Shown here: positions 6,235 through 12,508 of the stretch, in pieces | Layout: each line of letters starts with the position of its first letter | Numbering within the stretch: the first letter of the stretch is position 1 | Source: Acidobacteriota bacterium | GTDB lineage: Bacteria; Acidobacteriota; Polarisedimenticolia; J045 | Assembly: GCA_024276295.1 (NCBI GenBank) | Contig: JAJRXN010000453.1 | Span: forward strand, 1 to 12,508 | DNA: 12,508 nucleotides | Direction: 5' to 3' | Program-made: the position numbers and the translations under genes | The notes under the pieces: model-generated | What the model was told of the DNA's origin: nothing | Databases searched by the model: none | Seen by the model: the letters and a program-made list of their open reading frames with translations, nothing else

Positions 6235-7350
6235 ATGCTCTCGAGGAATGCATGGACGGTGACCGGGGTGATGATGACGCTGCTCGGAGGGCTCCTGCTC
6301 GCCGCGTGCGACGGCCGGCAGCCGGCCTCCTCCGCCGACCCGACGGCAGCCGGCGGCGGGGAGCGCTCGGGACCGATCCGGGTGCTCGAACCGCAGCCGG
6401 AAGAGCGCCACTTCGGCCAGCTCGGCATGCTGACCGACGGGGGGGAGAACGCCGAGGCGTACTTCTCGTTCTCCGGCCAGGAACTGGTCTACCAGGCGAC
6501 GATCCCGCCCTACGAGTGCGACCAGATCTTCACGATGAACCTCGACGGGACGAACCGGAAGCTCGTCTCGACCGGACGCGGACGGACGACCTGCGCGTAC
6601 TTCCTTCCGGGAGACGAGCAGATCATCTACTCGTCGACGCATCACCACATGGAGGCCTGCCCGCCGCCGCCGGACCACAGCCAGGGCTACGTCTGGGCGC
6701 TGTTCCCGGAGTACGACATCTTCGTCGTCAACCGCGACGGCACCGGACTCAGGCAGCTCACGGACACCTGGGGATACGACGCCGAGGCGACCGTCTCGCC
6801 CACCGGAGACCGGATCGTCTTCACGTCGACCCGCGACGGCGACCTCGACATCTACACGATGAAGCTCGACGGAACGGACGTGCGACGCCTGACCGACGAT
6901 CTCGGCTATGACGGCGGGCCGTTCTTCTCGCCGGACGGCACGAAGATCGTCTACCGCGCCTGGCACCCGAAGACCGAGGAGGAGATCGCCGACTACCGGC
7001 GCCTGCTCGAGAAGAACCTGATCCGCCCGAGCAAGCTCGAGCTGTTCGTCATGGACGCCGACGGCTCGAACAAGCGGCAGATCACCGACTTCGGCGTGGC
7101 GTCCTTCGGGCCGTTCTTCCACCCGTCGGGAGAGAAGGTGATCTTCTCGACGAACTACCCCGACGGACAGCGCGAATTCGAGCTGTACATGATCAATCTC
7201 GACGGCACCGGCATCGAGCGCGTGACATGGTCCCCCGAGTTCGACGGCTTTCCGATGTTCTCCCCCGACGGCAAGCTGTTCGTCTTCGCCTCGAACCGGA
7301 AGAACTCGAAGCGCGGCGAGACGAACATCTTCGTCACCGAATGGAGATAA
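6235..7350 (+). CDS. Beta-propeller (TolB/PD40-like) lipoprotein
   Basis: A 371-residue protein; the ATG at 6235 has GGAGGA nine bases upstream. The N-terminus is a lipoprotein signal (GVMMTLLGGLLLAAC) with the lipidated Cys at 25, followed by a Ser/Ala/Gly-rich tether to about 45. The rest is a string of WD40-like/PD40 blades, each with a D-G-T/S-N-like turn and FSPDG-type loop: IFTMNLDGTNRKL (98-110), IFVVNRDGTGLRQLT (162-176), IYTMKLDGTDVRRLT (206-220) with FFSPDGTKIVY (230-240), LFVMDADGSNKRQIT (270-284) with FFHPSGEKVIF, and LYMINLDGTGIERVT (317-331) with MFSPDGKLFVF. Residues 135-152 hold a His/Cys/Pro-rich loop (THHHMEACPPPPDHSQGY), and 244-266 a charged helical insert between blades. 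It is probably a membrane-anchored periplasmic scaffold or binding protein. Unlike true TolB it has no N-terminal TolB domain and no Tol-Pal neighbours. Its place just after the M1-M28-PDZ peptidase suggests a shared operon and perhaps a partnership. Confidence 0.85.
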   Translation: MLSRNAWTVTGVMMTLLGGLLLAACDGRQPASSADPTAAGGGERSGPIRVLEPQPEERHFGQLGMLTDGGENAEAYFSFSGQELVYQATIPPYECDQIFTMNLDGTNRKLVSTGRGRTTCAYFLPGDEQIIYSSTHHHMEACPPPPDHSQGYVWALFPEYDIFVVNRDGTGLRQLTDTWGYDAEATVSPTGDRIVFTSTRDGDLDIYTMKLDGTDVRRLTDDLGYDGGPFFSPDGTKIVYRAWHPKTEEEIADYRRLLEKNLIRPSKLELFVMDADGSNKRQITDFGVASFGPFFHPSGEKVIFSTNYPDGQREFELYMINLDGTGIERVTWSPEFDGFPMFSPDGKLFVFASNRKNSKRGETNIFVTEWR

Positions 7351-7356
7351 GAGGAG

Positions 7357-7379
7357 GGCGATCGGCTGCGCCGATCGCC
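7357..7379. terminator. Perfect hairpin between convergent operons, likely bidirectional terminator
   Basis: GGCGATCGGC (7357-7366) pairs exactly with GCCGATCGCC (7370-7379) around a 3-base TGC loop. It starts seven bases after the stop of the propeller lipoprotein and ends five bases before the stop of the convergent M16 gene, so it fills the whole gap. Neither flank has a T-run, so Rho-independent activity would be atypical. Confidence 0.65.
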
Positions 7380-7383
7380 GCCC

Positions 7384-10023
7384 CTACCGCCCGACGACGC
7401 GCGTCATCGCGTCGGGGGAAAGCCAGCGCCGGGCCGCGGCGGCGACCTCGGCCGAGGTGGGCAGGGCAGCGGCAGGCTTCCCGGCGCTCTCGCCCTCGTA
7501 GAGCGCGCGACCGAGCTGCTCGGCCCGCGAGACCGCCGCGAGTCCGTGCAGCATCGTGCTGCGGCGCTCGCGCCCGGCAAGGCGCGCCAGCGTCGACGCG
7601 TCGGGCGGATCGGTGGCGACGCCGGCGAGGATCTCCGCCAGCAGTTCCTCGACCCGCTCGCGGTTGCCGGCCCGCGTGGTGACGACCGCGCGGATCAGCC
7701 AGCGCCCGTCGGGCAGCACGCCCGCCCCCGCGCCGAGCCGGTAGGCCAGGCCCTCCGCCTCGCGGATCCGGGCGGTCATCCGGTCCGACACGGCATCGAG
7801 CGCCAGCTCGAGCGCCTTCCGGTCGGCGGGCGGAACGTCGGCGATGCGGCCCCACGCGATGATCACGCGCTCCGGCTTCTCCCCGTCCGCCGCCGGCGGC
7901 GGCTCCGCCGACGTCGTCGCGGGTGACGCCTTCGGCCACGGCCCGCGAGCTGGCGCCCGCTCGGGTCCGCTTCCGAACAGCGGCCTGACCAGGTCGAGCA
8001 CCTCCTCGCCGGTCCGCGGCGAGGCCACCGTGAGGATCAGCCGCGGCGGCGCGAACCAGCCGTCGGGCCAGCTTCCGAGCAGCGCGCGCACGTCCTCGGC
8101 CGTCGGTGCGGGATCGCCCGGCAGGCCGGGAACCGGGCGCGCCAGCGGGTGGGCCTCGCCGAACAGCCGCGTCATCAGGACGCGCGTGCCGGCCCGGCCC
8201 GAGGCTGCGGCACGTCGGGCGGCTTCGAGCGTGCTCGTCGCGCGGCGCCAGCCGGCGTCGTCCCACTCCGGCAGCCGGATCATCTCGGCCAGCAGGTCGA
8301 GAGCGCCAGGCAGCGACTCTGCCGGGCCCTCCATGCGGACATACGACCACATCGGCGTGTCGTACCGGTCGTCGAACGGAATGTGCGGGTTGTCGGCGGT
8401 CTTCAACTCGACGCCGAGCTGCTCGAACCGCGCGGCGAGCCCCTCGCGGTCGGACAGCGCCGTTCCCGCGGACAGCAGCCGGTGCAGCAGCTCGGCCGTT
8501 CCCGCCGGCCCCTTCTCGCGCAGGGCGCGGTCCGCCACGAGCAGGTGCAGGCCGAACACCGTGCCGCCCGGCTCCTCGAGCACGCCGAGCGTCAGGCCGT
8601 TGGCCAGCACGGCGACCCGGCTCCTCGCCGGACCGGCGGCAAACGGCGTCGGCGCGGCGATCTCCACGGCCGCGCCGGACGGCGCCTCGCCGGGCAATGC
8701 GGCCTCGGACTCCGCGGCGCCGGGCAGCGCGATCGCCGCCCGGGCCCGCGGGCGCAGGCCCGCCAGCCAGGCGCGGGCGGCCTCGGCGACCTCGGGCGCC
8801 TCGATCGGCGGCACGACGAGGGCGTCGACCAGCCGTCCCGGCGCGGCGGCGAAGTCCTCGCCGAAGAAGATCGCCGCGTAGTGCAGCCGCTGGAGCGTCC
8901 GCTCCCGTGCCGCCCGCGCGGCGCGATCGAGCCGCGCGATCGCGGCACGCGACGGGCCGGACCGCGCCGCCGCCTCGAGCGTCGCCAGCAGCACGCGCAG
9001 CAGCGCGTCGCGGTCGGCATCGTCCGAGGTGACGATCGAGATCTCCAGCAGCGGCACCGGTCGCAGGGCAAGCGGGCCGACGCCGATCTCGATGACGTCC
9101 TCCCGTTCGCGGAGGGCGGCGAGCGGGCCGTCCGGAGCCTCGAGCCAGCGGGCGAGCATCGCGGTCGCCGCCGGCGAAGGCGGTGTCCCTTCCGGTGGCG
9201 CGACCACCAGCGCGAGCCGGGGACGCGCCCCTTCCGGCGCGGAAACGGTCTTCACCCGCCCCCACCCGGGAAAGCGACGCGGGTCGGGACGCTGCGCCGG
9301 ACCGGTTCCGGGGGCGATCCCCGCCAGCGGTCCAGCCAGCGCCCTCAGGCTCTCGAGCGATCCGCTCCCCGCCACGAGCACGCGCATCCGCGAACCGACG
9401 TAGTGCGTCCGGTGGTAGGCGACGACCTCCTCGCGGGTCGCCGCGCGCACGTCGTCCGGCACGCCGCCGACGGGCCGCGCGGCGGGAGTTCCAGCAAACA
9501 GCGCGCGCCGGAGCCGCATGTCGCGCACCCCGTCGGGACGGGCGGCGTCGCGCGCGAGTTCCTCGAGGATGACCTTCTTTGCCTTCTCGAACGCCCCGCC
9601 GGGAATCGTCGGTTCGGTCAGCATCCGCACCAGCAGCCGGGAGGCGTCCGGAGCGCTGGCGACCGGCGCGAGCACGAAGAACACCGTCGTCTGCTCGCGG
9701 GTGAACGCGTTGGCGTAGGCGCCGTGGCGCTCGAACGCCTCGGTGATGCCGCGCTCGTCGAGCCCGGGCACGCCGTCGAACAGCAGGTGCTCGAGGAAGT
9801 GGCTCATTCCGGTCCGCCCGGCGGGTTCGTCCCACGAGCCGGCGTCGACGGCCACCGCGAACAGGACGGTCTCCGCTCCGGCCCGCGGCAGCACGAGCAG
9901 GCGCGCGCCCGACGCGAGGCGCGACTCCTGCGGAGCCGGCGGCGGCGCGGCCAGCGCGTCGGCGGAGGCGAACACGGTCAGAAGAAGCGGTACGACGAGC
10001 AGGCCGGCAGTCATGTTTCGCAT
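7384..10023 (-). CDS. Exported M16 family zinc protease (two-unit, second unit inactive)
   Basis: An 879-residue insulinase/pitrilysin-type protease. Residues 1-26 are a signal peptide (TAGLLVVPLLLTVFASADALA). The first M16 unit carries the inverted zinc motif HFLEH (75-79) in GMSHFLEHLLFDG and the downstream metal-binding glutamate in KKVILEELARD (Glu154/155). It continues with NAFTREQTTVFF (about 105-116) and YHRTHYVGSRMRVLVAG (about 203-219). The second unit, from about residue 465 (RVAVLANGLTLGVLEEPGGT), keeps the fold, but its motif position reads TAELLHRLLSAG with no HxxEH, as expected for the non-catalytic half. The family cleaves unfolded peptides in a closed chamber; the signal peptide puts it in the periplasm or beyond. 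The start is uncertain: ATGs at 10023 and 10014 are three codons apart and no strong Shine-Dalgarno site precedes either. The gene lies 43 bases after the saccharopine dehydrogenase gene on the same strand, so it is probably read through from it. Confidence 0.9.
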   Translation of the reverse strand: MRNMTAGLLVVPLLLTVFASADALAAPPPAPQESRLASGARLLVLPRAGAETVLFAVAVDAGSWDEPAGRTGMSHFLEHLLFDGVPGLDERGITEAFERHGAYANAFTREQTTVFFVLAPVASAPDASRLLVRMLTEPTIPGGAFEKAKKVILEELARDAARPDGVRDMRLRRALFAGTPAARPVGGVPDDVRAATREEVVAYHRTHYVGSRMRVLVAGSGSLESLRALAGPLAGIAPGTGPAQRPDPRRFPGWGRVKTVSAPEGARPRLALVVAPPEGTPPSPAATAMLARWLEAPDGPLAALREREDVIEIGVGPLALRPVPLLEISIVTSDDADRDALLRVLLATLEAAARSGPSRAAIARLDRAARAARERTLQRLHYAAIFFGEDFAAAPGRLVDALVVPPIEAPEVAEAARAWLAGLRPRARAAIALPGAAESEAALPGEAPSGAAVEIAAPTPFAAGPARSRVAVLANGLTLGVLEEPGGTVFGLHLLVADRALREKGPAGTAELLHRLLSAGTALSDREGLAARFEQLGVELKTADNPHIPFDDRYDTPMWSYVRMEGPAESLPGALDLLAEMIRLPEWDDAGWRRATSTLEAARRAAASGRAGTRVLMTRLFGEAHPLARPVPGLPGDPAPTAEDVRALLGSWPDGWFAPPRLILTVASPRTGEEVLDLVRPLFGSGPERAPARGPWPKASPATTSAEPPPAADGEKPERVIIAWGRIADVPPADRKALELALDAVSDRMTARIREAEGLAYRLGAGAGVLPDGRWLIRAVVTTRAGNRERVEELLAEILAGVATDPPDASTLARLAGRERRSTMLHGLAAVSRAEQLGRALYEGESAGKPAAALPTSAEVAAAARRWLSPDAMTRVVGR

Positions 10024-10066
10024 GGCACGCAGTCTAGCGCGAAGCCGAGGCGGGCGCGGGCGGCCG

Positions 10067-11461
10067 TCAGTCGATCATCGAGTCGCTCTCGAGCCGGTGC
10101 GGCTCGTGCTCGTCGTCGAGCGGAGTGACGATCTCGCCGAAGCCGAGCCCCTCGCGCTCGAGTTCGTCGAGCACCGGCTCGTAGATCTCGGGGATCGTCG
10201 GGAGCTGGCTGCCGGCGGCCGCCAGGCGCCCTTCGAGCAGCAGGCGCACGACGATCGCCGCGGGGAAACCGACGGTGCGCGCCATGGCGGTCATCCCGCC
10301 GGGATCGCCGCGGTGGACGAACGTGGTGACGATCCGCTCGCGGCGGTTGCCGTCCTCCGGGTATTGCGCCTCGAGTTCGTGCTGCAGCACGACAACGTCG
10401 GACTCGTCCTCCGGCAGGGCGAGCCGGCGTTCGAGCAGCGCCTGCATCGCCTCGGCCGGCGTCCGGACCGGCACGCCGATCGGATCCTCGTCGAACAGGC
10501 CGAGCCACTCGAGCTTGCGCATGATCTCGCCGGTCGCGCTGATGCCGAGGTAGTTCGCCACGCGGCTCTCGAGCCGGGTCCCGGTCAGCGCCCGCGGCAG
10601 ACACATCTCCACCAGCTCGCGGTAGCTGCGCTGTTCGAGCTGCGGGACGTGGAGATTCTCGTTCGGCAGGCCGAGGCGCACGACCTGCTGCCAGACCTCG
10701 CAGAAGCCCTGGTGGCGCAGCGTCCCGCGGATCACGGTGTGGGCGCCGTCGAGTCCGAACGTCTCCTGGTACGACAGCGAGTCGCGGTTCGGATAGGCTT
10801 CCATCATGCCGACGCCGGGCACCTCGATCGGCCACGTATGGCGGAAGACGTTGTGCCACGGAACGATCTTGATCCGGCCGGTCTCGATGTAGCACGCGCC
10901 GTATTCGGCGGCCATCACCACGTTGCGCGGATTCCAGGTGATCGCGTACTGGAGCGGATTGGCTTCGGACTCGGGGGGCAGCACGCCGGCACCGTACGAC
11001 TCGAACGCCTCGACGACGCCCCCGGCGCGCTCGACGCGGCGGATCAGCCGCATCGCCGACATCAGGTCGATTCCCGGATCGAGCCCGACCTCCGGCAGCA
11101 GCAGCACGCCCTTCTGGCGCGCCGCCTGGTCGAGGTCGCGCAGCGCCTGGTCTCGGTATGACGCCGTGACCATGTGCCGGCCGTGCTGCACCGCCGCCCA
11201 CGCCACGAGTGCCTGGAACCTCGGCGGCACGAGACTGACGACGACGTCGTGCCCGGCGATCTGTTCGCCGAGGGCGATCGCGTCGCTGGCGTCGAGCCGG
11301 ATCGCCCGGCCACGCGGGTGACCGTCGATACGCCTGGCGGCGGCGTCGAGATCGCGGTCGGCGACGGTCACCTGCCAGTCCGCCCCGACGGCGTGTTCGA
11401 GCAGGTAGCTGACCAGGAACGGTGAGCTGTATCCGGCACCGAGAACGAGGATGCGTTTCAT
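10067..11461 (-). CDS. Saccharopine dehydrogenase family protein (Lys9/saccharopine reductase type)
   Basis: A 464-residue cytosolic oxidoreductase starting at the ATG at 11461, with GGAGG nine bases upstream. The N-terminal Rossmann domain opens MKRILVLGAGYSSPFLVSYL, a G-x-G-x-x-x-P nucleotide-binding loop seen in Lys9 and the SDH half of AASS. Further family marks are VVVSLVPPRFQALVAWAA (about 73-90), HMVTASYRDQALRDLDQAA (about 96-114) and PEVGLDPGIDLMSAM (about 123-137), followed by the mixed alpha/beta catalytic domain with NPLQYAITWNPRNVV. Lys9-type enzymes interconvert saccharopine with aminoadipate semialdehyde plus glutamate using NAD(P)H, in fungal lysine synthesis or in lysine breakdown. 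No lysine-ketoglutarate reductase, aminoadipate gene or other lysine gene is visible nearby, so direction and substrate are inferred. A carboxynorspermidine dehydrogenase-like role is a less likely alternative. The acidic tail (LDDEHEPHRLESDSMID) is unremarkable. It leads a two-gene unit with the M16 protease. Confidence 0.85.
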   Translation of the reverse strand: MKRILVLGAGYSSPFLVSYLLEHAVGADWQVTVADRDLDAAARRIDGHPRGRAIRLDASDAIALGEQIAGHDVVVSLVPPRFQALVAWAAVQHGRHMVTASYRDQALRDLDQAARQKGVLLLPEVGLDPGIDLMSAMRLIRRVERAGGVVEAFESYGAGVLPPESEANPLQYAITWNPRNVVMAAEYGACYIETGRIKIVPWHNVFRHTWPIEVPGVGMMEAYPNRDSLSYQETFGLDGAHTVIRGTLRHQGFCEVWQQVVRLGLPNENLHVPQLEQRSYRELVEMCLPRALTGTRLESRVANYLGISATGEIMRKLEWLGLFDEDPIGVPVRTPAEAMQALLERRLALPEDESDVVVLQHELEAQYPEDGNRRERIVTTFVHRGDPGGMTAMARTVGFPAAIVVRLLLEGRLAAAGSQLPTIPEIYEPVLDELEREGLGFGEIVTPLDDEHEPHRLESDSMID

Positions 11462-11540
11462 CAGCAACGGCCTCCGCCATCGGGCTGCGTTCGCCGACTC
11501 CGGCGGACCTGCCATCTGCCCGGGGCCACGCGAGCGGGCG

Positions 11541-11546
11541 ATTCTA
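11541..11546 (-). promoter_or_regulatory. Candidate -10 box for the saccharopine dehydrogenase-M16 unit
   Basis: On the minus strand this reads TAGAAT, five of six matches to TATAAT, about 80 bases before the ATG at 11461. It lies in the AT-rich loop of a small 6-bp inverted repeat (CGGGCG 11535-11540 and CGCCCG 11549-11554). No convincing -35 element is seen, so this is tentative. Confidence 0.3.
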
Positions 11547-11555
11547 CACGCCCGA

Positions 11556-11584
11556 CCCGGCGCCGGCTTCCGGGGGGCGCCGGG
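11556..11584. repeat. Inverted repeat in the gpsA upstream region
   Basis: CCCGGCGCC (11556-11564) is exactly complementary to GGCGCCGGG (11576-11584) around an 11-base loop, in the 181-base gap between the divergent dehydrogenase and gpsA genes. It sits just before a weak TATCGT box (11592-11597) that could be the gpsA -10. It could be an operator, a leader hairpin or a chance product of high GC content; the sequence does not tell which. Confidence 0.35.
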
Positions 11585-11642
11585 GCTGCGGTATCGTGCG
11601 GCGAGACCATCGTGCCCGCACGGGGGCGGACAGGAGCGGAGG

Positions 11643-12508
11643 ATGGACCGGGTGCGGAGAGTGACGGTCGTCGGGGATGGTGGCTGGGGCACCGCGGTGG
11701 CGCTGGTGCTGTGCGATGCCGGGTCCGAGGTCACGCTGTGGGGCTACGATCCGGCCTACCTCGAGCAGATGCGGCGGCGGCGCGTCAACGAGAGGTTCCT
11801 GCCGGGCGTGCCGCTTCCGGAGGCGCTGCGGATCGAGGACGACTTCGCGCATGCGGTGGAGGCGGCGGACCTCGTCGTCTCGGCGATCCCGACGGTCCAT
11901 CTCAGGGCGACCTTCACCGGGCGGGCCGGCGCGATCCCTGCCGGCACGGGGGTCGTCTCGCTGACCAAGGGGATCGAGAACGAGACGCTGCGCCGTCCGT
12001 CCGAGATCGTCCGCGATCTGCTGGAGGTCGAGCGGGTCGCGGTGCTCTCCGGGCCGAGCCACGCCGAGGAGGTCGCGCGCCGCTGTCCGACGACCGTCGT
12101 CGTCTCGTCGACCGACGGGGAGCTGGCACGGCTCGTCCAAGCGACCATGATGACGCCGCATTTCCGCGTGTACACCTCCGACGATCCGCTCGGCGTGGAA
12201 CTCGGCGGCGCGCTCAAGAACGTGATCGCCGTGGCGGCCGGAGCGGTGATCGGGCTCGAGCTGGGGGACAACGCGATGGCGGCGCTGCTGACGCGTGGCC
12301 TGGCGGAGATGACCCGACTCGGCGTCGCCCTCGGGGCGAAGGAGCGGACGTTCTCCGGGCTGTCGGGAGTCGGCGATCTCGTGGTCACCTGCTCGTCGAA
12401 GCACGGCCGCAACCGCCACGTCGGCATCGAACTCGGGCGCGGCCGGAAGCTGTCCGAGATCCTCGGCGAGATGAACCAGGTCGCCGAAGGAGTCAACACC
12501 GCGCGCAG
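11643..12508 (+). CDS. gpsA: Glycerol-3-phosphate dehydrogenase [NAD(P)+], 3' end cut by window
   Basis: The cytosolic enzyme reduces dihydroxyacetone phosphate to sn-glycerol-3-phosphate, the backbone for phospholipids. The ATG at 11643 has AGGAG six bases upstream. 288 residues are present, against about 330 for the family, so the last 40 or so lie beyond the edge. The Rossmann loop reads VVGDGGWGTAVALVL (about 9-23), a GxGxWGTA motif with Asp at the second position. Further marks are the substrate/NAD segment VVSLTKGIENETLR with Lys109, SGPSHAEEVARRCPT for the usual SGPSFAxE motif, the catalytic lysine in ELGGALKNVIAVAAG (Lys192), and GLSGVGDLVVTCSSKHGRNRH in the C-terminal substrate-binding domain. 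All key residues in the visible part are kept, so the gene should be functional. It is divergent from the saccharopine dehydrogenase gene across a 181-base gap. Confidence 0.95.
   Translation, partial: MDRVRRVTVVGDGGWGTAVALVLCDAGSEVTLWGYDPAYLEQMRRRRVNERFLPGVPLPEALRIEDDFAHAVEAADLVVSAIPTVHLRATFTGRAGAIPAGTGVVSLTKGIENETLRRPSEIVRDLLEVERVAVLSGPSHAEEVARRCPTTVVVSSTDGELARLVQATMMTPHFRVYTSDDPLGVELGGALKNVIAVAAGAVIGLELGDNAMAALLTRGLAEMTRLGVALGAKERTFSGLSGVGDLVVTCSSKHGRNRHVGIELGRGRKLSEILGEMNQVAEGVNTAR

Noticed and set aside
1652..6253. Minus-strand open frame of 1533 codons running through the whole M1-M28-PDZ gene
   Set aside because: Only its last 361 codons (from 2737) are a real protein. The rest is the Arg/Pro/Gly-rich antisense of a clear metallopeptidase gene and stays open because of high GC content.
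7334..9835. Minus-strand frame of 833 codons in another frame of the M16 gene
   Set aside because: Its composition is Arg/Ala/Gly only. The HFLEH motif and signal peptide are in the frame of 7384-10023.
8149..10128. Long plus-strand frame opposite the M16 protease gene
   Set aside because: It is antisense to conserved M16 motifs and is a low-complexity Arg/Gly/Gln translation, typical of antisense frames in GC-rich DNA.
11544..12419. Minus-strand frame of 291 codons opposite gpsA
   Set aside because: It is the antisense of an unambiguous GpsA with conserved catalytic residues.

Overview
The window is GC-rich bacterial chromosome with strongly G/C-biased third codon positions, tightly packed genes and no RNA genes, transposons, phage genes or CRISPR. 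A lipoprotein signal, a probable outer-membrane beta-barrel and several exported peptidases point to a diderm (Gram-negative-type) bacterium. An exported M1-M28-PDZ fusion, a WD40-like lipoprotein, a Lys9-type dehydrogenase and a GpsA with a GDGGWGTA nucleotide-binding loop would suit a GC-rich heterotroph such as Acidobacteriota (Thermoanaerobaculia-like) or a neighbouring phylum. That placement is inference, with low confidence.

Layout, left to right. (1) Positions 2-292, plus strand: the 3' end of a gene for a Gly/Ser-rich protein ending in an eight-cysteine tail. (2) A hairpin at 319-359 separates it from a convergent minus-strand gene (386-919) for a small outer-membrane beta-barrel protein, whose frame is broken by one TAG codon at the end of its signal peptide. 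(3) Divergent to it lies a MarR-family regulator (1182-1697), with a symmetric interrupted palindrome (1120-1148) beside a -10-like box: a probable operator. (4) A minus-strand SPFH/Band-7 protein (1652-2737) with an appended excisionase-type helix-turn-helix overlaps the marR gene tail to tail. (5) Divergent from it, a plus-strand pair encodes an exported M1-M28-PDZ peptidase of 1113 residues (2861-6202) and a beta-propeller lipoprotein (6235-7350). (6) A perfect hairpin (7357-7379) separates that pair from a convergent minus-strand pair: a Lys9-type saccharopine dehydrogenase (10067-11461) followed by an exported M16 zinc protease (7384-10023). (7) Divergent from that pair is gpsA (11643 to the window end, truncated).

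How the genes may work together: the exported peptidases (M1/M28 and M16) and the propeller lipoprotein suggest envelope or periplasmic peptide breakdown, with a cytosolic amino-acid dehydrogenase next to the M16 gene. The MarR-beta-barrel pair looks like a self-contained envelope response unit. GpsA supplies glycerol-3-phosphate for phospholipids. No obvious multi-gene defence, secondary-metabolism or mobile system is visible. The most unusual items are the amber-interrupted beta-barrel gene, the operator-like palindrome, the SPFH-HTH fusion and the truncated cysteine-rich protein at the left edge.
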